A DNA stretch of 64,000 nucleotides, taken from assembly GCF_005491705.1 (NCBI RefSeq), contig NZ_CP028092.1, forward strand, positions 1,488,001 through 1,552,000. The letters run 5' to 3'. The position numbers were made by a program, and so were the translations under genes. The notes under the pieces were generated by a model. The model worked only from the letters and a program-made list of their open reading frames with translations. It was not told the DNA's origin and searched no databases. Shown here one piece after another: positions 52,734 through 61,624 of this stretch (position 1 is the first letter of the stretch; each line of letters begins with the position of its first letter). This DNA is from Pontibacter sp. SGAir0037 (GTDB lineage: Bacteria; Bacteroidota; Bacteroidia; Cytophagales; Hymenobacteraceae).

Positions 52734-53621
52734 CTACTTCATCAGGTCACTTTTCACATAGTTGATGCTCTGCTGTATGCTGGCATACGGATCCATGGCG
52801 AAGTTTTCCTGCTCAACAAAATAGTACTGCACACCAGACTGTTTTGCATGCTCAAAAATTTCTTTGTAGTTGATAGAGCCTGCACCTACTTCTGTATTCA
52901 GGTTCGGACTTGCCTTATCCATGTCCTTCACGTGCCACATAACATAGCGGCCAGGGTTTTGCTGGAACAGGTCCTGGGGTTTTAAACCGGCACGAACCAC
53001 CCAATACAGGTCAAGTTCCATCTTTACCAGGTCTGCATCTGTTTCGCTTAGCAGAATTTCGTACCCTGTAGTACCACCGTGGGATTGGAATTCGAAATCG
53101 TGGTTATGGTAAGCCAGCTGCATATTGGCACTCTTGCAAAGTTCTGCAGCCCGGTTAAGCTTTTCAGCTATCCCTTTATAAGCATCTGCGTCAGGACGAA
53201 GAGGTTCAATAATATAAGGAGCCGTTATATATGTCTGGCCTATCGCAGAACCCGCCTCGATATACGACTTAATTACATCATCGTTTCCGTCGCGGAAATA
53301 GCCGTTGAAATCGTAGTGGCCGCTGGCTGATTTAAGGCCATTGCTATCCATCAGCTGCTTGAAAGCTTTAGGATCCAGCCCCCAGAATTTGCTTTCGGTG
53401 GAGTAACCATAGGTTTCCACGTTCTTATAACCTGCCTCAGCAACTTTACCAATAACACCGTTTACATCTTTGGAGATTTGTTCTCTGAGCGTGTACAGCT
53501 GTATACCTACTTCTTTATCGGTTGTAGTATTGCCTGTTTTACAGCCAAACAGCGAAGGAGCCAGAAATACGCCAGCTGATAGCATGCCAGCCTGTTGCAA
53601 AAACGATCGTCTTGTTGTCAT
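52734..53621 (-). CDS. Exported sugar phosphate isomerase/epimerase-like TIM-barrel protein
   Basis: A 295-residue AP endonuclease 2/xylose isomerase-like barrel. It has a Tat-like signal (TTRRSFLQQAGMLSAGVFLAPSLFGC), in which the Cys may be lipidated, so export is likely. Barrel motifs are LAYHNHDFEFQ (near residue 167) and KMELDLYWVVRAG, WHVKDMDKAS and YYFVEQENF (metal-binding Glu, Asp, His, Glu). Many sugar catabolic loci of Bacteroidota carry one. The substrate is unknown. It is the last gene of the locus. Confidence 0.87.
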   Translation of the reverse strand: MTTRRSFLQQAGMLSAGVFLAPSLFGCKTGNTTTDKEVGIQLYTLREQISKDVNGVIGKVAEAGYKNVETYGYSTESKFWGLDPKAFKQLMDSNGLKSASGHYDFNGYFRDGNDDVIKSYIEAGSAIGQTYITAPYIIEPLRPDADAYKGIAEKLNRAAELCKSANMQLAYHNHDFEFQSHGGTTGYEILLSETDADLVKMELDLYWVVRAGLKPQDLFQQNPGRYVMWHVKDMDKASPNLNTEVGAGSINYKEIFEHAKQSGVQYYFVEQENFAMDPYASIQQSINYVKSDLMK

Positions 53622-53672
53622 TAAATAGTGGGTATGATGTCCTTTATATAATTTAGTAAAATTTGGTAAACC

Positions 53673-54560
53673 TTACACATCACAGATTTGTACGGATTTA
53701 CGAAGAGACGCAATTTTATCAGGTTGCTTAGGTATAAACTCCTGGGCTACATAACCTTTAAAACCTGTAGCCAGAATGGCTTTTATGATTGCCGGGTAGT
53801 ATAGTTCCTGCGACTCATCAATTTCGTTACGGCCTGGTACGCCGGCTGTGTGGTAATGCGCAATGTATGGGTGATACTCCCGGATGTTTCGGATAATATC
53901 TCCCTCGTCGATCTGCATATGGTAGATATCATACAGCAACTTAAAGTTTTCGGAACCGATACGCTTTGCCAGTTCTGCACCCCAGGAGGTTCGGTCGCAC
54001 ATATAGTCTTTATGGTCGATCTTGCTGTTGAGTAGCTCCATTACCAGGGTCACCTTATGTTTTTCGGCTAAAGACATCATTTTGCGAAGTCCTTCTGCCG
54101 AATTTTTAAGTCCTGTTTCATCATCCATACCATTACGGTTACCACTGAAGCAGATCAGGTTTTTATATCCTGCTTTGGCAACAAGTGGAATCATCTCAGT
54201 ATAGTTCTTAATAAGGGCCTGGTGGTATGTGGTATTATTCCAACCTTTATCCAGACCTATTTCGGCACCGTTACACATCGAAGAGTAAATCCCGTGCTTT
54301 TGCAGCACAGGCCAATCTGCTGGTCCAACCAAGTCAATTCCTTTCAGCCCGATCTCTTTTGCTGCCTTGCAAAGTTCTTCTAAAGAAAGATCGTTGTAGC
54401 ACCACCTGCATACAGCATGGTTCACATTTCCCTTTAGCTTCAGGTTGGCCAGAGAACCGGCTTTGGTTTCAAAAGATGGTAACATTCCTGTAGCGGTTAA
54501 TGCAGCAGTACCGGCTAAAATGCCTTTCACTGCTGCCCTTCTGTTTTGATTGGTTGCCAT
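53673..54560 (-). CDS. Exported TIM-barrel isomerase (hydroxypyruvate isomerase-like)
   Basis: A 295-residue barrel with a Tat-type signal (NRRAAVKGILAGTAALTATGML). It carries FSGNRNGMD, ELLNSKIDHKDYMCDRTSWG and LLYDIYHMQIDEGD, and a HTAGVPGRNEI segment. These are hallmarks of the hydroxypyruvate isomerase (Hyi) subfamily. The conserved Glu and His residues are present. The export signal implies a periplasmic rather than glyoxylate-pathway role, so it probably acts on a keto-sugar. It lies 15 bases downstream of an MFS permease gene. Confidence 0.87.
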   Translation of the reverse strand: MATNQNRRAAVKGILAGTAALTATGMLPSFETKAGSLANLKLKGNVNHAVCRWCYNDLSLEELCKAAKEIGLKGIDLVGPADWPVLQKHGIYSSMCNGAEIGLDKGWNNTTYHQALIKNYTEMIPLVAKAGYKNLICFSGNRNGMDDETGLKNSAEGLRKMMSLAEKHKVTLVMELLNSKIDHKDYMCDRTSWGAELAKRIGSENFKLLYDIYHMQIDEGDIIRNIREYHPYIAHYHTAGVPGRNEIDESQELYYPAIIKAILATGFKGYVAQEFIPKQPDKIASLRKSVQICDV

Positions 54561-54575
54561 GTATAATTTTGTAAA

Positions 54576-55862
54576 TTATGCGGTTGCGTAATTGGTCTTG
54601 TTCATAACCTTGTTTTTCCTGGACCTCATGTAAAGGAACAGTCCTCCGAAAGCGAAAGTCAGGAAAATCGGTATCATCAGGGTGGCCTGTAGCACTTCCG
54701 GACCAGCAAGATTTCTCGCATTGTTCAAGGCTTCTGCCATAACGGAACCTTCCGTGGCTTTAACATAATCCTCCAGGTTTGCACCCCCAGGTAAATGGTT
54801 TAAAACAATATTATCATAAAAAGAACCCATAAATACCGTGTAAACAGACACGGCAAACATACCTGCCCCGCCCATCAGGTTCAGGCCTAGTGCGCCTGAT
54901 CGAGGGATGTTTTCTGCTACAAAGCCGATCATTGTAGGCCAGAAGTAGCAAACTCCAATACCGAATACCAGTGCTGCAAAGAAGATGGCATTGCCGGTAA
55001 GTGTGCTGAGCAGGTAAATGCCTGCCGCAGCCAGAATAGCCGAAAAGAACAGCACTCCGGAAGTGCTTAGCTTCCCGACAACCGGTTTGGCAAATGCACG
55101 GCCTATCACCATCACACCTGTTGTTAAGGTAAGGATAAGAAGGGCGTTATCAGTTACATTACGAAGTAAAACATCAATCCACTGGCCGGTAAACAGTTCT
55201 GTAATAGCTGTACCGAACATGCATACAAACATGAAGATAAACAATGGTGATGCAACAGCTTTGTACATATCAGCTGTTGAGTAACCAGAGGCCACACGCT
55301 CTGTTACCGGGAAATCAAGTTTAAAGAACAGATAGCCATAGATCAGGGTTGGGATGATCATAAAGGCCACCTGAACCTGCCATCCGATCCCGAAGTTAGA
55401 CAGCAATAGCACCAGTAAGGTACCAATTACGATGCCGCCAGGGAACCACAGGTGGAAATAATTTAATCTTGTTGTTTTGTTTTCAGGGTATAAAGTAGCA
55501 ACCAGCGGGTTGCAGGCAGCTTCTACGGTACCATTTGCGATACCGATCAGCAAGGTTGAAAGAAATAGAGTCCAGTAGCCTTGTGCAAACACCGTAAGCA
55601 AAATACCGGCTAAATGGAAAACGAAGGCGGCAACCAGAAGGCGCTTCATGCCGATAGCATCCACAATAAATCCCCCGACTACGATGGCCAGCGGGAAGCC
55701 CCAGAAGGCGGTAGCCGTGATGGTGCTGAGCTCAGAAGCACTCAACTGAAAATCTATTCCTAATTGGTTTAAGATACCTGCCCGTATACCAAAAGATAGC
55801 GAAGTAACTAACAAGGCAAAACAGCTTGCCCAGAAGAGTTTTGAACGTTGAATGGTCTGCAT
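54576..55862 (-). CDS. MFS sugar permease
   Basis: A 428-residue transporter with about 12 membrane helices. The loop-2 motif is GGFIVDAIGMKRLLV (near residue 63-77), and GTVEAACNPLVATLYPENKTTRLNYFHLWFPGG (near 110) resembles the FucP/GluP group of sugar:H+ symporters. The position in a locus of sugar enzymes suggests sugar or sugar derivative uptake. No substrate can be read. It is followed closely by an exported isomerase gene. Confidence 0.88.
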   Translation of the reverse strand: MQTIQRSKLFWASCFALLVTSLSFGIRAGILNQLGIDFQLSASELSTITATAFWGFPLAIVVGGFIVDAIGMKRLLVAAFVFHLAGILLTVFAQGYWTLFLSTLLIGIANGTVEAACNPLVATLYPENKTTRLNYFHLWFPGGIVIGTLLVLLLSNFGIGWQVQVAFMIIPTLIYGYLFFKLDFPVTERVASGYSTADMYKAVASPLFIFMFVCMFGTAITELFTGQWIDVLLRNVTDNALLILTLTTGVMVIGRAFAKPVVGKLSTSGVLFFSAILAAAGIYLLSTLTGNAIFFAALVFGIGVCYFWPTMIGFVAENIPRSGALGLNLMGGAGMFAVSVYTVFMGSFYDNIVLNHLPGGANLEDYVKATEGSVMAEALNNARNLAGPEVLQATLMIPIFLTFAFGGLFLYMRSRKNKVMNKTNYATA

Positions 55863-55968
55863 ATGATTTTGAATTTGTTAGAGAAATTATATTAAACTGT
55901 TGTATAGTTAAGGGTAACTCTTAATTCACTATTATAAATCTGCGAAACCATTTCGTCGCAAGACAATA

Positions 55969-56001
55969 CCAGCAGGTGCTTATGGCTAATGCACCTGCTG
56001 G
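55969..56001 (-). terminator. Hairpin between the two MFS genes
   Basis: A perfect 11-bp stem (CCAGCAGGTGC at 55969-55979 with 55991-56001) and an 11-nt loop lie 42 bases past the first MFS gene. No U-run follows, so it may weaken or end transcription, or stabilise the mRNA. Confidence 0.55.
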
Positions 56002-56043
56002 GAAGGACTGCTTTGCTCAAAAGCAAGGGCAGCTTAACTGTTT

Positions 56044-57336
56044 CTATAAAGGCTGATCGGCTGTGCTGGAGCCAACTACCTTTGTATAGTCGTTATCTTG
56101 GGCAATTCTTTGTGCTTCTTTTTTCTCATCTTTAAAGAAAATGATGAACAGCACCATTACCAGGGCCGCAATTCCAGCCGGTATAAGCCAGATGTTCTGC
56201 CAGTTACGGGCATCACCTGCTGAAGTGTAATAGTCGCTGATAAAACCAGCTACCCAGAAACCAATTAACATGCCTACACCATAGGTAGCCAGTGTAACCA
56301 AACCCTGAGCAGAGCTCTTATGCTTTTCACCGGCATGAGAGTTTGTATAGATCTGACCGGATACAAAGAAGAAATCGTAGCAAATCCCGTGTAAGGCAAT
56401 TCCTATGATCAGCATGAAAGCAAGTTCATCAGCATTTCCGAAGGCAAACAAGGCATAACGCACCGCCCAGGCCAGCATGCCTATCAAAATTGTCTTTTTA
56501 AAACCGAAGCGGGTAAAGAAAATCGGCAGCATCAGCAGGAAAACTGCTTCGGAAATCTGACCGATAGCCATTTTACCAGTTGGGTTTGCCAGTCCAATAT
56601 CTGTTAAGAACGGGTTGGCATTCTGATAATAGAAAGCCAAGGGGATACAGATAAGAATAGCAGAAATAAAGAAGACTAGGAAGTTTTTGTCTTTAAGTAA
56701 TTTTACGGCATCTAATCCCAGAATTTCGACGATGCTGGTGCTTTTAGCACCGTCACTTTTAACAGGAGGCGTTTTCGTTAAAAAGAAACTGAAAATTCCC
56801 AGGATCAGCGAAGCAATGCAGGCCATCATGAACGTATTGCGCAGAAAGCCCTCCCGTACTCCTTCGGCAGAATCCCAATGGAAAATATAGCTGATGGACA
56901 GACCTGCTACAATCCATCCGATGGTTCCCCAGACACGAATAGATGAAAATTCTTTTTCAGGATCCTTCATCTGGCGGAAGGACACGGAATTTACCAAAGC
57001 CAGTGTTGGCATGTAAGCAATCATGTAAGCCAGCACGTACGGATAAAATTCAGAAACATTGTCTGAGCTATACATCAGGTACATCAGCAATGCTCCAACC
57101 AGGTGCAACACGCCCAGAATACGCTCGGCGTTAAAAAAACGGTCAGCAATTAGGCCTATGATAAACGGAGCAATAATAGCCCCCAAAGATTGCGTAGAAA
57201 AAACATTGGCAGATTCTAAGCCAGAAGCACTTAAATTTTGCACCAGGAAAGTGCCTAGTGTAACAAACCATGAGCCCCAGATAAAAAACTCCAGGAACAT
57301 CATAAGGGATAATTTAATTCGGATTATGGGTGTCAT
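56044..57336 (-). CDS. MFS nucleoside/sugar permease (nucleoside:H+ symporter family)
   Basis: A 430-residue transporter with 12 predicted helices. MMFLEFFIWGSWFVTLGTFL (near residue 12-31), IIAPFIIGLIADRFF (near 54-68) and GICYDFFFVSGQIYTNSHA (near 310) match the NupG/XapB-type nucleoside:H+ symporter family. In Bacteroidota many such genes sit in carbohydrate loci. The substrate may be a sugar rather than a nucleoside. It is 30 bases downstream of the DUF1080 gene. Confidence 0.88.
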   Translation of the reverse strand: MTPIIRIKLSLMMFLEFFIWGSWFVTLGTFLVQNLSASGLESANVFSTQSLGAIIAPFIIGLIADRFFNAERILGVLHLVGALLMYLMYSSDNVSEFYPYVLAYMIAYMPTLALVNSVSFRQMKDPEKEFSSIRVWGTIGWIVAGLSISYIFHWDSAEGVREGFLRNTFMMACIASLILGIFSFFLTKTPPVKSDGAKSTSIVEILGLDAVKLLKDKNFLVFFISAILICIPLAFYYQNANPFLTDIGLANPTGKMAIGQISEAVFLLMLPIFFTRFGFKKTILIGMLAWAVRYALFAFGNADELAFMLIIGIALHGICYDFFFVSGQIYTNSHAGEKHKSSAQGLVTLATYGVGMLIGFWVAGFISDYYTSAGDARNWQNIWLIPAGIAALVMVLFIIFFKDEKKEAQRIAQDNDYTKVVGSSTADQPL

Positions 57337-57366
57337 TCCGTGTTTAGGTATAATTGAATTTAAATC

Positions 57367-58122
57367 TTACTCTTGTAATTTTCTGATTTTAATATTGCGA
57401 AACCATACATTATCGCCATGATCCTGCAGCGCAATTCTGCCGGACTTGTAGATGCCAAAACCCGGCATAGATGCAAATTTGCTGTTCGATACAAGAGAGG
57501 CCCAGTTATCATCCCACAGGGTGGTAGACACTACCTCAGTTCCGTTCAGAAACATGACCAGGCTGCCTTTATTGCTGATAATCTCTACCTCGTTCCATTC
57601 CCCCACAGGCTTCACGGTTTCTTCACTACTGGCAATCAGGTCGTACAGATCACCGGCACGGTGCTTGTGGATTTTGGCATCCGGGTGTCCGTTGTTGTCG
57701 AGTACCTGCATTTCCAGGCCTGTGTGCCAGGTATAGTCGTACTGGCTGGTATCTTCGTGCACGTAGAAGATAATACCACTGTTGCCGTTTTCTGAAATCT
57801 TCCAGTCTAGCTTTAAATGAAAATCGCTAAACTCCTGATCCGTTACAATATCACCTCCATCCTGTGTTTGCCAGTCAGCCTTGTTGGAGGCATCCAGAAA
57901 AAGCACACCATTCTCTGCTTTCCAGGCTTTGCCTACAGCGCTTCTGCCATAAGAATGCCAGCCGTTTAAGGTTTTGCCGTCGAAAAGAGATATCCATTCC
58001 CCATCAGTAGCTGAAGGCTGTTGTGTGATGTCCTGGTTATTATCCATAGTTGTTTTATCCTGGGTGGGCTGGCAAGCAACGCAACATGCAAGTGCAAATG
58101 CAGGGATCAGGAGCTTTTTCAT
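57367..58122 (-). CDS. DUF1080 (3-keto-disaccharide hydrolase domain) lipoprotein
   Basis: A 251-residue protein. The signal ends in a lipobox (CCVACQ), so the mature protein is a lipoprotein. The DUF1080 fold shows FDGKTLNGWHSYG (near residue 47-59), GDIVTDQEFSDFHLKLDWKISENGNSGIIFYVHED (near 90) and HRAGDLYDL. The family was renamed 3-keto-disaccharide hydrolase (PF06439), and members cleave 3-keto-glycosides. Here it is next to a cytochrome c gene and in the same locus as a GMC oxidase, which fits that pathway. Confidence 0.9.
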   Translation of the reverse strand: MKKLLIPAFALACCVACQPTQDKTTMDNNQDITQQPSATDGEWISLFDGKTLNGWHSYGRSAVGKAWKAENGVLFLDASNKADWQTQDGGDIVTDQEFSDFHLKLDWKISENGNSGIIFYVHEDTSQYDYTWHTGLEMQVLDNNGHPDAKIHKHRAGDLYDLIASSEETVKPVGEWNEVEIISNKGSLVMFLNGTEVVSTTLWDDNWASLVSNSKFASMPGFGIYKSGRIALQDHGDNVWFRNIKIRKLQE

Positions 58123-58125
58123 TTA

Positions 58126-58611
58126 CTATTTCTTTCTTAGTGATAATACATAGCGAGCCATTTCCTTGGCATCGTCTGCACTCAGGTCAGGGTGAGGTGA
58201 CATAGGTACTTGTCCCCAAACACCGCTACCGCCTTTAACAATCTTCTGCGACAGGTAATCTACGTTTTTATCGTTGAACTCATACTTGTTAGCTACATCT
58301 TCATAAGATGGCCCAACCAGCTTCTGATCTACCTTATGGCAGGCGAGGCAATCAGACATCTCTATCAGTTTGGCACCTTTTTCAAAATTTCCCTGTGCAG
58401 CCGTAGCAGCTGTCTCTGTGCGATCAGTACCAATATTGGTAGCATTGGTATCTACTTCCGACTGCCTGGTAGCAGCCGTCATATTATCATCTGTAGTAGC
58501 TTCAGAAGCTGCTTTATCGTCGCTATAATATTGGTCATATTCAGAATTACTGTTTCCGCCGCAGGCAACCATAAAAGCCACGCAGCTGGCAGCAAGCATA
58601 ATCTTTTTCAT
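58126..58611 (-). CDS. Class I cytochrome c, lipoprotein
   Basis: A 161-residue protein. The signal ends in a lipobox (FMVACG), then a Ser/Thr/Asp/Ala-rich linker of about 50 residues. The c-type heme site is CLACHK (near residue 90-95), and a Met ligand lies in QVPMSPHPDLS (near 137). It probably passes electrons from a membrane sugar dehydrogenase to the respiratory chain. It is 3 bases upstream of the DUF1080 gene and is likely the electron acceptor of the GMC/Gluconate_2-dh3 dehydrogenase. Confidence 0.92.
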   Translation of the reverse strand: MKKIMLAASCVAFMVACGGNSNSEYDQYYSDDKAASEATTDDNMTAATRQSEVDTNATNIGTDRTETAATAAQGNFEKGAKLIEMSDCLACHKVDQKLVGPSYEDVANKYEFNDKNVDYLSQKIVKGGSGVWGQVPMSPHPDLSADDAKEMARYVLSLRKK

Positions 58612-58634
58612 ATAGTGTTGTTGTGTGTTGTTTG

Positions 58635-59690
58635 TTATTTCAGACCTAAAATTTGTTTATTGAAATCTTCATCTATTCCTGTGGCAGCAAAATCGTCGAA
58701 TGCCTTCTCTGTGACACGTATAATATGATCTTTGATGAAAATGGCACCTTCCCGTGCTCCGTCTTCCGGGTGTTTCAGGGCACACTCCCATTCCATAACG
58801 GCCCAACCTTTAAAATCGTAAGCCGTCAGTTTGCTGAACACAGCTTTGAAGTCAACCTGACCGTCGCCTAAGGAACGGAAACGGCCGGCACGCTCCACCC
58901 AATTCTGGTAGCCGCCATAAACCCCCTGTTTTCCGGTTGGATTAAACTCTGCATCCTTTACATGGAACATTTTAATGCGTTCATGGTAATGATCGATGTA
59001 CGACAGGTAGTCCAGGCACTGTAAAACGAAGTGGGATGGGTCGTACAGCAGGCATGCGCGCTGGTGGTTATTTACTTTTTCCAAGAACATCTCATAAGAA
59101 ATGCCATCATGCAAATCTTCTCCAGGGTGGATTTCATAGCAAAGGTCCACACCACATTCGTCAAAGGTGTTCAGGATTGGCAGCCAACGATCAGCGAGTT
59201 CTTTGAAACCAGCCTCTACTAAACCGGCCGGGCGCTGTGGCCATGGATAGACCGTATGCCATAGCAGGGCACCACTAAAGGTGGCGTGCGCGTTAAGCCC
59301 CAGGTTCTGAGAAGCCTTTGCTGCATATTTTAATTGCTGTACGGCCCACTCCTGGCGTGCTTTCGGGTTATTATGGTAAGCTTCCGGGGCAAATCCATCA
59401 AACATCTTATCGTAAGCCGGGTTTACAGCCACCAGCTGCCCCTGTAAGTGTGTCGATAGTTCTGTTATTTGCAAGCCATGGCTTTCCACCATGCCTTTGA
59501 TTTCATCTGCGTAAGTTTTACTTTCTGCCGCTTTCTGCAAGTCGAAGTAACTTGTTGCCCAGGTTGGAATCTGCACTCCTTCAAACCCTAAGCTTTTCGC
59601 CCATTTACAAATGGACTCCAGGTCGTTGAATGGCGGCTGATCTCCTAAAAACTGAGCCAGAAATATAGCAGGTCCTTTTATAGTTGTCAT
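58635..59690 (-). CDS. Cytoplasmic sugar phosphate isomerase/epimerase
   Basis: A 351-residue xylose-isomerase-like TIM barrel without signal peptide. Barrel motifs are GVQIPTWATSYFDL, CYEIHPGEDLHDGISYEMF (near residue 177, Glu), LLYDPSHFVLQCLDY, FHVKDAEFN (near 240) and VMEWECALKHPEDGA (near 298). These are the metal-binding Glu, Asp, His, Glu residues. It resembles the isomerases next to Gfo/Idh/MocA dehydrogenases in sugar catabolic loci. Substrate not visible. Confidence 0.9.
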   Translation of the reverse strand: MTTIKGPAIFLAQFLGDQPPFNDLESICKWAKSLGFEGVQIPTWATSYFDLQKAAESKTYADEIKGMVESHGLQITELSTHLQGQLVAVNPAYDKMFDGFAPEAYHNNPKARQEWAVQQLKYAAKASQNLGLNAHATFSGALLWHTVYPWPQRPAGLVEAGFKELADRWLPILNTFDECGVDLCYEIHPGEDLHDGISYEMFLEKVNNHQRACLLYDPSHFVLQCLDYLSYIDHYHERIKMFHVKDAEFNPTGKQGVYGGYQNWVERAGRFRSLGDGQVDFKAVFSKLTAYDFKGWAVMEWECALKHPEDGAREGAIFIKDHIIRVTEKAFDDFAATGIDEDFNKQILGLK

Positions 59691-59698
59691 AGTTTATA

Positions 59699-60856
59699 TT
59701 AGATAGTGAAATCGATCCATTTTTTATCTGACTTACCGGAGGCAATTACGTTCTCAATAAAGGCCATACCACGAACCCCTTCTTCTATTCCCGGGTAATC
59801 CTGCCATTCTGGTTGAGCTTTCTCCCCTTTGATGGCAGCTTTCACACAAAGGGCAAAGTTGCGGTACAGGTTGGCAAAGGCTTCTAAATATCCTTCCGGA
59901 TGACCTCCGGGAGTACGGGTGTTGTGTTGTGCAAAGGAGCTGACATAGCCACCGCCCGTTCTGTAGATTTCAGTCGGACGATTCAGCCATTTTACCAGCA
60001 GTGTATTGGCCATATCCTGCTGCCACTCCAGGCCGCCTTTCTCACCATACACTCTTATCTTTACGTTGTTCTCTTCGCCGGCAGCAACCTGTGTAGCAAA
60101 CAAAACACCGCTTGCTCCATTGTTAAACTTCAGGAAGGAAGCACCGTCGTCATCTAACATACGTCCTTCAACTACTACATTAATATCTGCACATAACTGT
60201 ATTGTTTCCAAACCTGTTACGTATTCAGCCAGATTAAAGGCATGCGTGCCAATATCTCCCATGGCACCGGCGATGCCGCTTTGTTTCGGGTCGGTTCTCC
60301 AGGATGCCTGTTTGTTCTCTCCACCCTCTTCAAAGGTGCTGAGCCAGCCTTGCGGATACTCCACGTATACCTTTCTGATTTTCCCCAATTTGCCGGATGC
60401 CACCAGTTGCCTGGCTTCTTTTACCATAGGATAACCTGTATAGGTATGTGTCAGGCAGAAAAGTTTGCCAGTGCTTTCCACTACTTTCCGAAGCGCAAGC
60501 GCCTCTTCCAGCGAAAAGGTCATGGGTTTGTCAAGTATTACATGAAAGCCATACTCCAGCCCCATTTTGGTAGGCTCAAAGTGCACATGATTAGGTGTTA
60601 CTATGCTAATTACCTGCACGCGCTCATGTTCAGGAAGCTGCTTTTCCTTTTCGTAAAGTTCCTGGTAAGATCCGTACACCCTTTCCGGTGATATACCCAG
60701 CAGTTCACCACTGGTTTTAGACTTTTCCGGGTTGCTGCTGAACGCACCGCAAACCAGTTCATATTCACCGTCTATACGGGCGGCAATACGGTGCACAGCT
60801 CCAATAAAGGCTCCCTGTCCACCACCGATCATACCTAATCTGAGTTTCTGATTCAT
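59699..60856 (-). CDS. Gfo/Idh/MocA family oxidoreductase, cytoplasmic
   Basis: 385 residues from the ATG at 60856. A TTG one codon earlier is unlikely. The Rossmann nucleotide-binding motif is GMIGGGQGAFIG (near residue 7-18). The conserved catalytic Lys-Pro is in ILDKPMTFSLEEA (near 110), with GDIGTHAFNLAEYVTG (near 200) as the family's His helix. No signal peptide. It is likely to reduce or oxidise a 3-keto-sugar with NAD(H). It lies 8 bases upstream of the isomerase gene. Confidence 0.93.
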   Translation of the reverse strand: MNQKLRLGMIGGGQGAFIGAVHRIAARIDGEYELVCGAFSSNPEKSKTSGELLGISPERVYGSYQELYEKEKQLPEHERVQVISIVTPNHVHFEPTKMGLEYGFHVILDKPMTFSLEEALALRKVVESTGKLFCLTHTYTGYPMVKEARQLVASGKLGKIRKVYVEYPQGWLSTFEEGGENKQASWRTDPKQSGIAGAMGDIGTHAFNLAEYVTGLETIQLCADINVVVEGRMLDDDGASFLKFNNGASGVLFATQVAAGEENNVKIRVYGEKGGLEWQQDMANTLLVKWLNRPTEIYRTGGGYVSSFAQHNTRTPGGHPEGYLEAFANLYRNFALCVKAAIKGEKAQPEWQDYPGIEEGVRGMAFIENVIASGKSDKKWIDFTI

Positions 60857-61010
60857 CAAAAGTTTTATTTTTTAAAAGGCTTGAACGAAAATTTTGCAAA
60901 AAGACTCATTCCAGAAAACGAATATAGCAAAATTGTCATAAGTAGTTCTTTTAAGTTGTCAAATCCATCTCTAATGCTATTTCTTTTTAAGCAAGCTATA
61001 GATGAAGTGA

Positions 61011-61574
61011 TCAGGTAGCCCAGGCCTTATCTCCTTTCTTATAAGGCATGCAGCCGTCGTATTTACCGGGCACCGGATCATAACGTAGCGCCTGCGTAGC
61101 ACCCACTTCTGAGGTAAAGTACCCTACCAGTGTCAGTTCTTTCATCATCCTGAAATAATGATTCGGGTCTTCGCTTTTTTTAGAAGACTGGTACTCTTTC
61201 TGTTCCTGGTCGAGTGCTGTTAGCAAAGCAGTTTTTTTTGCCTTATCCAGGTACATGAACGTGTCACCGTATTTTGCCTTGCTTGCCTGGTCAAGTTTAT
61301 TTATTCCTGCTGTAAATACCTCCTGGTCTTCTTTCTTATAGCAGTCCAGCACCATCTGGGCCATAAAGTCGCCGACCTTTGCCTCTTTTGCACCCGGTGT
61401 ACTGGTTGCCGGCAAAATAGTTTCGGCTACTTCGTTTAAAAGCGCCACTTGGTCTGCATTAAATAAAGAATTAACCTGTACTGGCTTAGAAGTACAGGAC
61501 ACCAGCAGATCGGCTCCTACTACCGTTCCTCCCAAAAGCCAGGCAACAGCTGATATTGCTTCTCTTCTGTTCAT
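61011..61574 (-). CDS. Gluconate 2-dehydrogenase subunit 3 family protein
   Basis: A 187-residue protein with a Tat-like signal (MNRREAISAVAWLLGGTVVGADLLVSC). Gluconate_2-dh3 motifs (PF13618) are VALLNEVAETILPATSTPGAKEAKVGDFMAQMVLDC (start near residue 43) and LTLVGYFTSEVGATQALRYDPVPGKYDGCMPY (start near 147). It is the small subunit of GMC-type membrane dehydrogenases and is needed for export and activity of the FAD subunit. The FAD subunit is two genes upstream in the same locus. Confidence 0.92.
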   Translation of the reverse strand: MNRREAISAVAWLLGGTVVGADLLVSCTSKPVQVNSLFNADQVALLNEVAETILPATSTPGAKEAKVGDFMAQMVLDCYKKEDQEVFTAGINKLDQASKAKYGDTFMYLDKAKKTALLTALDQEQKEYQSSKKSEDPNHYFRMMKELTLVGYFTSEVGATQALRYDPVPGKYDGCMPYKKGDKAWAT

Positions 61575-61624
61575 ATTATTTGTTGCTACACTTCATTGTA
61601 TTTATTAGCTCACACTGGATTTGC

